Assembly (NCBI GenBank): GCA_002451015.1
Contig: DKBB01000183.1
Coordinates: forward strand, 1-17,076
Origin: Acidobacteria bacterium UBA6911
GTDB lineage: Bacteria > Acidobacteriota > UBA6911
Direction: 5' to 3'
Length of the DNA stretch: 17,076 nucleotides
The translations under genes were made by a program, and so were the position numbers. Positions 1 to 6,934 of the stretch are shown one piece after another. Numbering within the stretch: the stretch's first letter is position 1; every line of letters begins with the position of its first letter. Below the pieces are notes generated by a model. The model saw nothing but the letters and a program-made list of their open reading frames with translations. It did no database searches and was not told the origin of the DNA.

Positions 1-830
1 TTTATTATGTATTGCCGGATTTCTTCCGCAAGCTGGTTCCCTTCCCCCAACTGGCTTTGAATCGCTTTGAGCTGCTGACGCAGGAAAAATTCCCGTTGCC
101 CTTTATCAATCTCGTCCTTTGCCCGGGTGTCGATCTGTTTTTGTACGGTCAGGAGTTCGATCTCCCGTGTAAGGAACTCGTGGACACGCCGGAGTCTCTT
201 TGAGGTATCCAGGATAGAGAGAATTTCCTGGGCTTCCTCAATTTTCAGCGACAGGTTCGAAGCGATCAGATCGGACAAACGGCCGGGATCATCGAGGTTC
301 GCCGCAATGATCAGAACTTCCTGGGATATGTTTTTGCCCAGAGCGACAACCGTATCGAGAGCGGAACCGACGTTTCGCATCAGGGCTTCAAGCTGCATGC
401 CGGATATTTCTTTAGTCCGTTCTTTCAGCACCTGAATGTGCGCCTCGATATACGGCAGGTTGTCATTCCAGTCCCGGACCAGAGCCCGGGAAATTCCCTG
501 TACCAGCACGCGCACCTTCTGGTCCGGCAGTTTAAGCATCCGGATAACGGTTCCGACGGTTCCGATTTCGTACATGTCCTTTGAAGTGGGGCTGTCGCCT
601 CCCTGGTCCCGCTGCGCCACCATGAGAACCATCCGGTCCCGGGTCAGTGCATGGTCGACTGCCTGGATTCCTTTTTCTTCTGAAACCAGCAGCGGCACGA
701 TGGAATAGGGATACGTCACATCATCGATGATGGGGAGCACGGGGAGGACTTCGGGTATCTCAGGCGGTTCTTCCTGTTTCAATGCATTCTTTTGAGGAAT
801 CCCGGTATTTTTGACCTCCGAATTCGACAT
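1..830 (-). CDS. lon: Lon protease, N-terminal part (runs off the window)
   Basis: This is the N-terminal ~276 residues of an ATP-dependent Lon protease, which degrades damaged and regulatory proteins in the cytoplasm. Seen: after a short Glu/Pro-rich leader comes PVLPIIDDVTYPYSIVPLLV, the typical opening of the Lon substrate-binding domain. Further on are the EIGTVGTVIRMLKLPD stretch, the long helical segment with LDTSKRLRRVHEFLTREIELL, and the characteristic REFFLRQQLKAIQSQLGE linker that leads into the AAA+ module. The AAA+ and Ser-Lys protease domains lie beyond position 1. The ATG at 830-828 is preceded on the minus strand by GAAAGGCAG, a reasonable ribosome site. The gene lies downstream of nrdR on the same strand, with a ~290-nt gap that holds a candidate promoter, so it is probably transcribed on its own. 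The family assignment is secure; the C-terminal half cannot be judged. Confidence 0.95.
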   Translation of the reverse strand, partial: MSNSEVKNTGIPQKNALKQEEPPEIPEVLPVLPIIDDVTYPYSIVPLLVSEEKGIQAVDHALTRDRMVLMVAQRDQGGDSPTSKDMYEIGTVGTVIRMLKLPDQKVRVLVQGISRALVRDWNDNLPYIEAHIQVLKERTKEISGMQLEALMRNVGSALDTVVALGKNISQEVLIIAANLDDPGRLSDLIASNLSLKIEEAQEILSILDTSKRLRRVHEFLTREIELLTVQKQIDTRAKDEIDKGQREFFLRQQLKAIQSQLGEGNQLAEEIRQYII

Positions 831-896
831 TTTGCTCTGCCTTTCTTTCAAGACCCCCGGTATCTGCTTTAAGAAGTCGGGTAAAATTCCAGGTTC

Positions 897-923
897 TTTA
901 TATTGTTATCCGAATTGTAACAA
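897..923 (-). promoter_or_regulatory. Candidate lon promoter overlapped by an inverted repeat
   Basis: On the minus strand a TTGTTA hexamer (923-918) is followed after 15 nt by TATAAA (902-897), resembling a sigma-70 -35/-10 pair with a short spacer. TTGTTA and TAACAA form a 6-bp inverted repeat with 9 nt between the arms, covering the -35 element and the spacer. It would give a leader of roughly 60 nt before lon. The hexamer matches are imperfect, so this is tentative. The rest of 831-1119 shows no convincing gene. Confidence 0.3.
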
Positions 924-1119
924 AGGATCCGTTCCTTTTCCGTGCTGCTGCCTTTTAATGCCCGGCAGGTATCGACGCGGAGGTCAGAAATCCAAATGAT
1001 TAAGGCCCCGGAAAATCGTTGCCCTGGTTCGATAAATCGAATTTCACGGACATGCCTCCGTCCAGGATGGATCGGTTTGGAATACGCAAGGATTTTCTGT
1101 TTTTCGGGTTGCCTGCGGA

Positions 1120-1578
1120 CTACTGTTTTTTATCGAAAAGATGGTTGATTTCGGTCATGAACTCATTCACGTCTTCGAATTCGAGATATACGGAGGCAAA
1201 CCGAAGATAGGCAACCTTGTCCAGCCGCCTCAACTCGGAGAGCAGTATTTTGCCGATCGCGACCGATTCCAGTTCGCGTTCGTAACTTTCCTGGACTGTC
1301 TGCTCTATTTTATCAACAATTCTTTCCAACTGCGTCAGGCTGACGGGTCTTTTTTCACAGGCCTTAAGGAGTCCGTTCAAGATTTTATTGCGATCAAACC
1401 TTTCCCTCCCGCCATCTTTTTTAACAACCATGTAGGGTATTTCGTCACTTCTCTCATAGGTGGTGAAGCGGCGGGCACATTTCAGACACTGGCGCCTGCG
1501 CCGGATGGAATCCCCATCCCGGCTTTCCCGGGAATCAACAACCCGGTCTTTTAAAAATCCGCAATAAGGGCATTTCAT
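1120..1578 (-). CDS. nrdR: NrdR, transcriptional repressor of ribonucleotide reductase genes
   Basis: This is a 152-residue NrdR repressor. The family binds NrdR boxes upstream of ribonucleotide reductase genes and senses ATP/dATP. Seen: an N-terminal zinc ribbon MKCPYCG (Cys3, Cys6) paired with CLKC (Cys31, Cys34), the basic stretch SIRRRRQCLKCARRFTTYE, then an ATP-cone domain from about residue 49 (VVKKDGGRERFDRNKI, LLKACEKRPVS) to VYLEFEDVNEF near the C-terminus. Length is normal for the family. I chose the ATG at 1578 because GCAGGGGG ends 9 nt before it on the minus strand. The in-frame ATG at 1587 would directly abut that ribosome site. No ribonucleotide reductase gene is in the window, so its targets lie elsewhere. 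It is upstream of lon on the same strand and divergent from the sigma-factor operon. Confidence 0.95.
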   Translation of the reverse strand: MKCPYCGFLKDRVVDSRESRDGDSIRRRRQCLKCARRFTTYERSDEIPYMVVKKDGGRERFDRNKILNGLLKACEKRPVSLTQLERIVDKIEQTVQESYERELESVAIGKILLSELRRLDKVAYLRFASVYLEFEDVNEFMTEINHLFDKKQ

Positions 1579-1683
1579 AGCCAGCATCCCCCCTGCGATG
1601 GGGTGCTACAACTCCAAAAAAATAAATATCTTGGAAGAATAAATAGGAAATTACAGAAAAGGTCAAGCACAAAGCAGATCGAT

Positions 1684-1703
1684 ACAATGCTGGCCAGCAT
1701 TGT
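1684..1703. promoter_or_regulatory. Perfect 20-bp palindrome, probable operator
   Basis: ACAATGCTGG is followed immediately by its exact reverse complement CCAGCATTGT. With no loop and no T tract it suits a dimeric DNA-binding protein better than a terminator. It lies between the divergent nrdR and sigma-factor genes, about 105 nt upstream of nrdR. The remainder of the 365-nt gap is AT-rich. It holds an 8-bp inverted repeat (1727-1734 with 1807-1814) and two GGAAC motifs (1783-1787, 1866-1870) like ECF -35 elements, but no gene that I can support. Confidence 0.4.
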
Positions 1704-1985
1704 GAGGATTCAAAAACACAGCTATCCGGGAGCATAATGCTTAATTGTAATGAACGGGGAATATGGTGTTGAAAATGTTCGTGGAACCCGCTCAAATAAG
1801 TTATTGTGCTCCCGAATTCTTTTTTTAATGAACTAAAACAGCCGTTGTTTCGTTTTCAATAGTGTGGAACGAGCTGCATTTCAGAAACGGTTTCCACGGC
1901 AGAGGCATCGCGTCGCCCGGGTGCCGCTTGCTGCTACGAGACCCTGAATGAGATGCCGGCTTGCAATGCTGCCGAGGAGATTCCA

Positions 1986-2570
1986 GTGCTCTCAGGCGAT
2001 CAACAACTTGTAGAGCGCTGTCTCGGGGGCGATGATACCGCGTGGGAGGGACTGGTTCGCTCCTATGGCAAAAGCATATACAATTTGAGCTACAGGTTTA
2101 CGAATCGGAAAGAGGATGCGGAGGACCTGACACAGGAAATACTGTTGCGTGTTTACCGGAATCTTAAAAGCTATCGTTCGGAGGCGGGCAGTTTGAAAAA
2201 CTGGGTCCTGCGCGTTGCCAGAAACCTGGTCATCGATCACTACAGGCAGAAACGCAGGCTGCCCCCATCCGCGGGGAGCGAGGAATTGGAAACGATGAAT
2301 ATCCGGGACGAAACAGCACCCAATCCCCACCAGACCGTTGAGAGACGGGAAGCCGCCCGATTTCTTATGGATGGGATACAATCCCTGTCCTTCGAACTGA
2401 AGGAGGCCGTCATATTGCGGGATCTCGAAGGGATGGCTTACCATGAAATGGCGGATCTGCTCAACGTTCCCGAGGGCACGGTTAAAAGCAGGATTAACCG
2501 CGGCCGGATAGAGCTGACAAGGCTATTAATTAAGCGGCGAACCATTCAAGAACCTCAGGAAATACCATGA
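1986..2570 (+). CDS. ECF-type RNA polymerase sigma factor
   Basis: This is an extracytoplasmic-function sigma-70 family protein of 194 residues that would direct RNA polymerase to a dedicated promoter set. Seen: region 2 at about residues 20-90, with the core-binding segment EDAEDLTQEILLRVYRNL and the -10 recognition stretch WVLRVARNLVIDHYRQKRR; a Pro/Glu-rich linker; and region 4 at about 128-182, with SFELKEAVILRDLEGMAYHEMA and the helix-turn-helix VPEGTVKSRINRGR. I prefer the GTG at 1986 because AGGAGA lies 5 nt before it and the protein then begins like other ECF factors (SGDQQLVERCLGGD). An in-frame ATG at 1953 would add 11 residues but has no clear ribosome site. The stop overlaps the next start by 4 nt (ATGA), so translation of sigma and anti-sigma is coupled. 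GGAAC motifs upstream may reflect autoregulation, which is inference. Confidence 0.93.
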   Translation: MLSGDQQLVERCLGGDDTAWEGLVRSYGKSIYNLSYRFTNRKEDAEDLTQEILLRVYRNLKSYRSEAGSLKNWVLRVARNLVIDHYRQKRRLPPSAGSEELETMNIRDETAPNPHQTVERREAARFLMDGIQSLSFELKEAVILRDLEGMAYHEMADLLNVPEGTVKSRINRGRIELTRLLIKRRTIQEPQEIP

Positions 2571-3199
2571 ACTGTTTTGAGGCGGAAAAACACCTGAGCG
2601 CATACATGGAGTCCGATCTGCCGGCTTTAGAGATGAAGCAGGTAGGGCAGCATCTTGCGCAATGTGAAAAATGCGCGGCACTCTTGGGGGCTTTGCATCT
2701 TACGGTTGACCTGTGCCGGACTTATCCCGAACCGGAAATGAATCCCCGTCTGCTGGACAGTATCCTGATCCGGACGGCGGGGAGTGTGGCGCCTGTGTCT
2801 TTTTACGAACGGCTGAAGCGGTTTGTCGTACAACCGATACTCACCCCGAGATTTGCCGTCGGTGCAGGATTGACGGCCTTGTTTTTTGTCTTGATGGTGA
2901 ATCTCATGCTTCCGCGCATGTCGATGGCGCTGTCTACGGTCTCCCCGGAGCGGGTGTATGCCCTCATGGATCACAGCGTTCAACATCTTTATGGGCAGGG
3001 GCTCAGAGCATACGATAAAAAGAACGAATGGCAGGCGCAGCTATCCTACATTAAAAACAGGATGATAAACAAGCTGCAGTACATGATGGAAAGATTCGAT
3101 ATCCCTGAAGAGGGGGGGGCGAAGCCTGTCCCGCCGGAACGGCAGGAGACGGATCCCCTCCAGAAGAAAAGCAGCAGTCTGCGATGGATACCGGTGTAA
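2567..3199 (+). CDS. Membrane anti-sigma factor with zinc-binding N-terminus
   Basis: This is a 210-residue protein expected to hold the preceding ECF sigma factor inactive at the inner membrane. Seen: an N-terminal anti-sigma domain of the ZAS type with H29-x3-C33-x2-C36 (HLAQCEKC), preceded by CFEAEKHLSAYMESDLP, where His9 may add a ligand. One membrane helix runs about residues 95-115 (FAVGAGLTALFFVLMVNLML). About 95 extracytoplasmic residues follow, with no recognised sensor domain. They contain a Tyr/Met-rich helical stretch (YIKNRMINKLQYMMERF) and a basic tail. The start codon overlaps the sigma stop codon. A 105-nt gap with a hairpin (3247-3254 with 3271-3278) separates it from the next gene. 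The anti-sigma role follows from the motif, topology and gene order. Confidence 0.9.
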   Translation: MNCFEAEKHLSAYMESDLPALEMKQVGQHLAQCEKCAALLGALHLTVDLCRTYPEPEMNPRLLDSILIRTAGSVAPVSFYERLKRFVVQPILTPRFAVGAGLTALFFVLMVNLMLPRMSMALSTVSPERVYALMDHSVQHLYGQGLRAYDKKNEWQAQLSYIKNRMINKLQYMMERFDIPEEGGAKPVPPERQETDPLQKKSSSLRWIPV

Positions 3200-3246
3200 G
3201 CGTTTCCGGTCGCGAGGGTGTGTCGGAGACGCTGAGGAGATGATCC

Positions 3247-3278
3247 GAAGCGCTCATGGTGAGAGGTAGCAGCGCTTC
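3247..3278 (+). other. Intercistronic hairpin between anti-sigma and B-box genes
   Basis: GAAGCGCT (3247-3254) and AGCGCTTC (3271-3278) can form an 8-bp stem with a 16-nt loop. No T tract follows, so it is more likely a processing or mRNA-stability element than a terminator. Its role is unknown. Confidence 0.35.
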
Positions 3279-3304
3279 CGGCATGATTGGAGAGAGGAAG
3301 CATC

Positions 3305-3949
3305 ATGAAGTGTTCGTTCCATCCGGAAGTGGAATCCCGGCAAATCTGCAGCGCCTGTAAAAAATTTTTATGCGACGACTGCGCGAATCCGGTTAAGGGG
3401 AAAGCGTACTGCCTGCCGTGCCTGGAACAGGGTGCGGAGTGGGTGGCGACAGTAAAGGATTTTCAACTGCCCTCAGATTCGCCCAGACGGGCGGCCTTTT
3501 TCGCCATCGTTCCCGGTATCGGAGCCGTATACAACAATGAATACCTGAAGGCCGTAACCTATTTTACCGTATTCGCCGCTCTTATCGTTATGGGGAACGC
3601 CTTGAATGCCGTCTTCGGGTTCGGGGCTTTCGTTTTCCTCATCTTTACCATGTTTGACGCCTACAGAACTGCGGAGAAAGCCACCCGTCGGCTCGTGCAA
3701 TCGGACGGCTCCGGGGAGGAGACCGGCCGTCCGGACAATAGTCTGACCGGGTGGGGCGTCTTTTTGATTCTCGCAGGCGCGCTGTTCCTTCTACAAAACA
3801 TTATTTCATTTTATTTCCTGGTACGGACGTGGCCGGCGATTTTCATATTGATAGGCGCGTACCTTGTCTTCCTCTCCGTACGTGGGCGTAAGAAAACGAA
3901 CCGGGACAGACATGGTTCTGTCGTTTCAACAGAGATCAACAGGGAGTAA
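3305..3949 (+). CDS. B-box zinc-finger membrane protein with LiaI/LiaF-like C-terminus
   Basis: This is a 214-residue membrane protein. Seen: a cytoplasmic B-box-type zinc finger in the first 40 residues (C3, H6, C15, C18, C23, C26, C36, C39, including ICSACKKFLCDDC and YCLPCLEQ). Two membrane helices follow at about 82-97 and 103-118. After a polar linker, a second helix pair (about 148-165 and 171-192) carries the TWPAIFILIGAYLV motif typical of the LiaI-LiaF-like transmembrane module. A basic tail follows. The ATG at 3305 is chosen because GAGAGG lies 7 nt upstream; a TTG at 3287 sits inside that ribosome-site region. The zinc finger suggests a protein contact at the cytoplasmic face. Membership of the sigma-factor operon points to an envelope-stress role. 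The exact function is unknown. Confidence 0.85.
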   Translation: MKCSFHPEVESRQICSACKKFLCDDCANPVKGKAYCLPCLEQGAEWVATVKDFQLPSDSPRRAAFFAIVPGIGAVYNNEYLKAVTYFTVFAALIVMGNALNAVFGFGAFVFLIFTMFDAYRTAEKATRRLVQSDGSGEETGRPDNSLTGWGVFLILAGALFLLQNIISFYFLVRTWPAIFILIGAYLVFLSVRGRKKTNRDRHGSVVSTEINRE

Positions 3950-3965
3950 AGGGGCCTGTCGGGAA

Positions 3966-4193
3966 ATGACAAAGTATCCAAATAGCGGTGCATTGACAAT
4001 GGGACTGATACTGATCGCACTTGGGGTGATTTTCCTGGTGGAGAATTTCTATGCTCCGTTTTCCGCCTGGCAGCTGATTACCCGTTATTGGCCGGTGTGC
4101 CTGATTATTATCGGTCTTAGCAAGATCTTCGCGTATTTCATCCGGTCTAAGGACGGAGCCGATGTCCCGGATAATGCGCCATCAAAGGAGTAA
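3966..4193 (+). CDS. Small two-helix membrane protein, LiaI-LiaF-like (DUF5668 type)
   Basis: This is a 75-residue protein made almost entirely of one membrane module. Helix 1 is at about residues 10-26 (LTMGLILIALGVIFLVENF), followed by a short loop. Helix 2, at about 41-58, is introduced by RYWPVCLIIIGLSKI, then a polar tail. The same W-P-x3-I-x2-G motif occurs in both neighbouring proteins. I start at the ATG at 3966: the reading frame is open upstream to 3864, but that part overlaps the preceding gene and does not look like this family. The ribosome site is weak (GTCGGGAA runs into the ATG). Only 3 nt separate its stop from the next start, so coupling is likely. Related modules occur in bacterial envelope-stress proteins such as LiaF. 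Confidence 0.8.
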   Translation: MTKYPNSGALTMGLILIALGVIFLVENFYAPFSAWQLITRYWPVCLIIIGLSKIFAYFIRSKDGADVPDNAPSKE

Positions 4194-4196
4194 CCC

Positions 4197-5831
4197 GTGC
4201 CCAGAGAGCGTCGTCCATCCTTGTTAAGCGCCCTGCTCTGGACAGGGCTGGGTGTCTTGTTTCTTTTAAGCAATCTCGGGATTGCGCCGGATGTCTGGAT
4301 TCTGACCAAGCGTTACTGGCCCCTTCTGCTGATTTTTCTGGGGGCGGGGAAAGTGGCGGATTACTTTTTCCGGGTAAAATCGATATCCATCCGGTTCGGC
4401 GAGTTTTTAGGCCTCTGTGTGATTTTAATTCTGGGCATTTTATTTATTAAAAAATCCGAGACCCAACTGAGATGGGTCCTTGGAGAATGGCCGTTTAAAA
4501 TCGGAAATGTATCCATGCAACCGGAACAGTGGCTCGGGAATTCTCATACTTACATGGAGGAAACGGCTTTCCCCCTGGACGGTGTCGAGCGCATTCGGAT
4601 CGAAAATTCCCACGGAAAGGTGTCTGTATCCCCCGGAAGCGATCGGGAAATTCGTGTACGCCTCAACAAGGTAATTTACGCCGATGAAACCAGGGCACGG
4701 GAGTTGGCGGACAGAATCCGCGTGGAGGGAAGCAACGAACCTTCCCCGCCTGATAATGCACTTCCGGGAACACCGGCTGCCGCGTTTGTGGTAAAGACAA
4801 ACCGGGTATCCGTCAATGCGGGGGATACCCGGATTGAAACCGACATGGAAATCTTCGTCCCGAAGAATTCGCAACTGCAGGTGCGGAATACTTTTGGAGA
4901 CGTTGCGGCCCTCGGTATCGATGGGAAACTGGATTTGAGTACAACGCACCGGGACCTGGAAATCCGTGACTGCAATGGGCAGTTTATTGTGAACTCGCGT
5001 TATGGCGAATGCCGCCTGTCAAATCTGACCGGAAACCTCGTCCTGAACAGCAGGAGCAAAGCCTACATGGAAAATATCCGGGGCGATGTAACCGTTACGA
5101 ATGAATTCTCCCCGACGGTGATATCGCATGTGGAAGGGAAGGTTACGGCGTCGATTGCGGAAGGGGAGTTGAAAATCGAGGATGTGTCTCAACCCGTTAC
5201 CGTCGATGCGCGCGGGACGGATGTGAATGCGGCGAGGTTGAAGGACAGCCTGAGAATCACGGCCAGTCACAGGAGTGTCCGTGTTCAGGATGTCGCTTCC
5301 GATGTTTGGCTCGACACCCGGTACGCGGACATTTACCTGAAGGATGTCCGGGGGGATGTCCAGATTCAGTCCGACTCCGACAGCATTCATGCCGATGCCG
5401 TGAACGGCAACCTTACGATGAACGGGCGCGGAAGCGGGATTCGGGTGAATGACGCCGGTGGCAGGCTGAACATCCGGACGACATTGAAGGATGTTATTGT
5501 AGGGGAATTGACAGGCGCCTGCAGCATCGAAAACGAATATGCCGACATCAGTCTTTCCCTTAGCAATCCGGTTAAAAACAACGTCAATGTGAAGAATCGC
5601 AACGGGGGCATCGATCTGTTCCTGCCTGAAGGGGCGGATTTTTCCCTCAATGCCGTTGCCCGGCAGGGGAGGGTTGAGTCGTTTTATACAGGATTGGATC
5701 CGGCTCCGACTGTCTTGAATACAGGGACGCTGGATTATAATTTAGATTCTGCAGAAGCCAGAATAATGCTGGTGACCGAGTACGACAATATCCGGATTTT
5801 CAGTGGTCGGAGAAACGAAAGAAACCGTTAG
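4197..5831 (+). CDS. Membrane-anchored DUF4097-like beta-solenoid protein
   Basis: This is a 544-residue protein. The N-terminus has three membrane helices at about 9-27, 41-58 and 67-84; the first two form the LiaI-LiaF-like module (KRYWPLLLIFLGAGKVADYFF). The rest resembles DUF4097, a putative adhesin or beta-solenoid fold. From about residue 235 to 445 it repeats a V-x-G-x-V-x-V pattern. The glycine-equivalent positions are 243, 261, 279, 296, 314, 332, 350, 368, 386, 404, 422 and 440, so every step but one is 18 residues. A less regular rung follows at 461, then a capping region. The start is a GTG with AAAGGAG 6 nt upstream. The solenoid probably sits outside the inner membrane, displayed in the periplasm. 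A sensory or scaffold role in the sigma-factor operon is inference; no catalytic motif is visible. Confidence 0.87.
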   Translation: MPRERRPSLLSALLWTGLGVLFLLSNLGIAPDVWILTKRYWPLLLIFLGAGKVADYFFRVKSISIRFGEFLGLCVILILGILFIKKSETQLRWVLGEWPFKIGNVSMQPEQWLGNSHTYMEETAFPLDGVERIRIENSHGKVSVSPGSDREIRVRLNKVIYADETRARELADRIRVEGSNEPSPPDNALPGTPAAAFVVKTNRVSVNAGDTRIETDMEIFVPKNSQLQVRNTFGDVAALGIDGKLDLSTTHRDLEIRDCNGQFIVNSRYGECRLSNLTGNLVLNSRSKAYMENIRGDVTVTNEFSPTVISHVEGKVTASIAEGELKIEDVSQPVTVDARGTDVNAARLKDSLRITASHRSVRVQDVASDVWLDTRYADIYLKDVRGDVQIQSDSDSIHADAVNGNLTMNGRGSGIRVNDAGGRLNIRTTLKDVIVGELTGACSIENEYADISLSLSNPVKNNVNVKNRNGGIDLFLPEGADFSLNAVARQGRVESFYTGLDPAPTVLNTGTLDYNLDSAEARIMLVTEYDNIRIFSGRRNERNR

Positions 5832-5848
5832 AGGATAGGAGCTGCGTC

Positions 5849-6712
5849 ATGAAAAAATGGGCATGGATACTTTGCGGTCTTCCATTCTTCGCCGGGTGCT
5901 ATTTCGCATCGGATATTCCGGCAGAAATGGATTCGATGTCCCGGGAGCAACTCTTAAAAAAAGAAAAGACGCTGCGGGCCACTGTCCGCATCGATGTCGG
6001 AACGCTCGAAATCAGCGGCAGCGAAGTTGCCGGCAACCTTTACACTCTTGGCCTGGACTATGACAAATCAAGTTTTAAACCCGATATTCAATACGAAACG
6101 AATCCCGGCGGGGAGGAAGGGCGCTTGTCGCTCAGCCTCGAGGGAATACGGGAACCCGGATTTAGAAAGGAAAGTTACGGAAACAGTCTGCGGCTCAAAT
6201 TGAGCAATTCGATTCCCACGGATCTGAAAGCCTATACGGGTGTGGGCAATGCCCGGCTGTCCCTGACCGGAATGAAGCTGTTCCGTCTCGACTTCGAGTC
6301 CGGTGTCGGGGGAGCCAAGGTGTCCGTTTTCGAACCGAATGCCGTTTCATGCGATTACATAAACCTGAAAAACGGCGTCGGAAGCATCGAAGCGGTCGGT
6401 CTGGGAAATCTGAATTTCCGGGAGTTTGGATTCGATGGCGGTGTCGGTGGCGCGGACCTGGATTTTACCGGCGATTGGAAACAGGACGCTACGGTGCGCA
6501 TTCAAGTGGGCGTCGGCGGCGTACATTTGAAACTCCCCCGATCCATCGGAGTCAGGGTGGAGACCGCAAAGCATTTTTTAAGCGGGATGCATCTTGACGG
6601 GTTCACACAAAGGGATTCGGAATATTTCAGCGAAAATTATGACAGTGCTGCCGTAAAAATATTTATGCATGTTACGACTGGCATCGGGGGATTCAAAATC
6701 ACCTGGATATAA
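5849..6712 (+). CDS. Toast-rack/LiaF-C-like lipoprotein
   Basis: This is a 287-residue predicted lipoprotein. The signal peptide ends in FFAGC, with Cys17 as the likely lipidated residue. After a polar region (residues 20-45) comes a beta-rich body with repeated G-[VI]-G motifs at residues 131 (GVGNARLSL), 152 (GVGGAKVSV), 176 (GVGSIEAV), 198 (GVGGADLDF), 221 (GVGGVHLKL) and 278 (GIGGFKITW). Spacing is 21-24 residues until the last. This pattern matches the toast-rack N-terminal and LiaF-C-like (cell-wall-active antibiotic response) families. It starts 17 nt after the solenoid gene, preceded by GAGGATAGGAG. As the last gene of the sigma-factor operon, it would be the envelope-exposed component. 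A hairpin-rich region follows. The family call is fairly sure; the ligand is unknown. Confidence 0.85.
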   Translation: MKKWAWILCGLPFFAGCYFASDIPAEMDSMSREQLLKKEKTLRATVRIDVGTLEISGSEVAGNLYTLGLDYDKSSFKPDIQYETNPGGEEGRLSLSLEGIREPGFRKESYGNSLRLKLSNSIPTDLKAYTGVGNARLSLTGMKLFRLDFESGVGGAKVSVFEPNAVSCDYINLKNGVGSIEAVGLGNLNFREFGFDGGVGGADLDFTGDWKQDATVRIQVGVGGVHLKLPRSIGVRVETAKHFLSGMHLDGFTQRDSEYFSENYDSAAVKIFMHVTTGIGGFKITWI

Positions 6713-6835
6713 CCGCGTTTAATGCCAGTCCTGAGGCTTGTGGAATCTGGGAAAACCGGCCGGTTGGAGAAAATATTTATATTCACTGCTCTCCGTTCCA
6801 GGTTTCCCGTTAAAATCCATCAGAGAAAAGACGGA

Positions 6836-6898
6836 ACTGGAAACTTTGAAATCGCCGTAAAACCACGCCGCGTGGTTTTATTCAACGGCGGTTCCAGT
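6836..6898 (+). terminator. Extended stem-loop, probable bidirectional terminator or attenuator
   Basis: The core is a perfect 10-bp stem, TAAAACCACG (6858-6867) with CGTGGTTTTA (6871-6880), around a CCG loop. It has A and T tracts on its two flanks, as in a bidirectional intrinsic terminator. Outside it, CGCCG (6853-6857) pairs with CGGCG (6886-6890), and ACTGGAA (6836-6842) pairs with TTCCAGT (6892-6898). It ends the sigma-factor operon and precedes the next gene by 36 nt. The rest of the 222-nt gap shows no convincing gene; a 66-codon reading frame there looks random. Confidence 0.6.
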
Positions 6899-6922
6899 GC
6901 ATTCGCAAGGTTTTTTTCATAG

Positions 6923-6928
6923 TATAAT
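6923..6928 (+). promoter_or_regulatory. Consensus -10 box directly before a start codon
   Basis: A perfect TATAAT ends 6 nt before the ATG at 6935. Transcription would then begin at or beside the ATG, giving a leaderless mRNA. There is no Shine-Dalgarno sequence (TTCCTCC precedes the ATG), which agrees with this. No good -35 hexamer is visible at the expected place, so the call is tentative. Confidence 0.4.
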
Positions 6929-6934
6929 TCCTCC

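Noticed and set aside
1141..1554. 137-codon plus-strand frame opposite nrdR
   Set aside because: nrdR has its complete zinc ribbon and ATP cone on the other strand.
6722..6922. 66-codon frame between the lipoprotein and membrane protein genes
   Set aside because: It spans the long hairpin, has no convincing ribosome site and its translation looks random.
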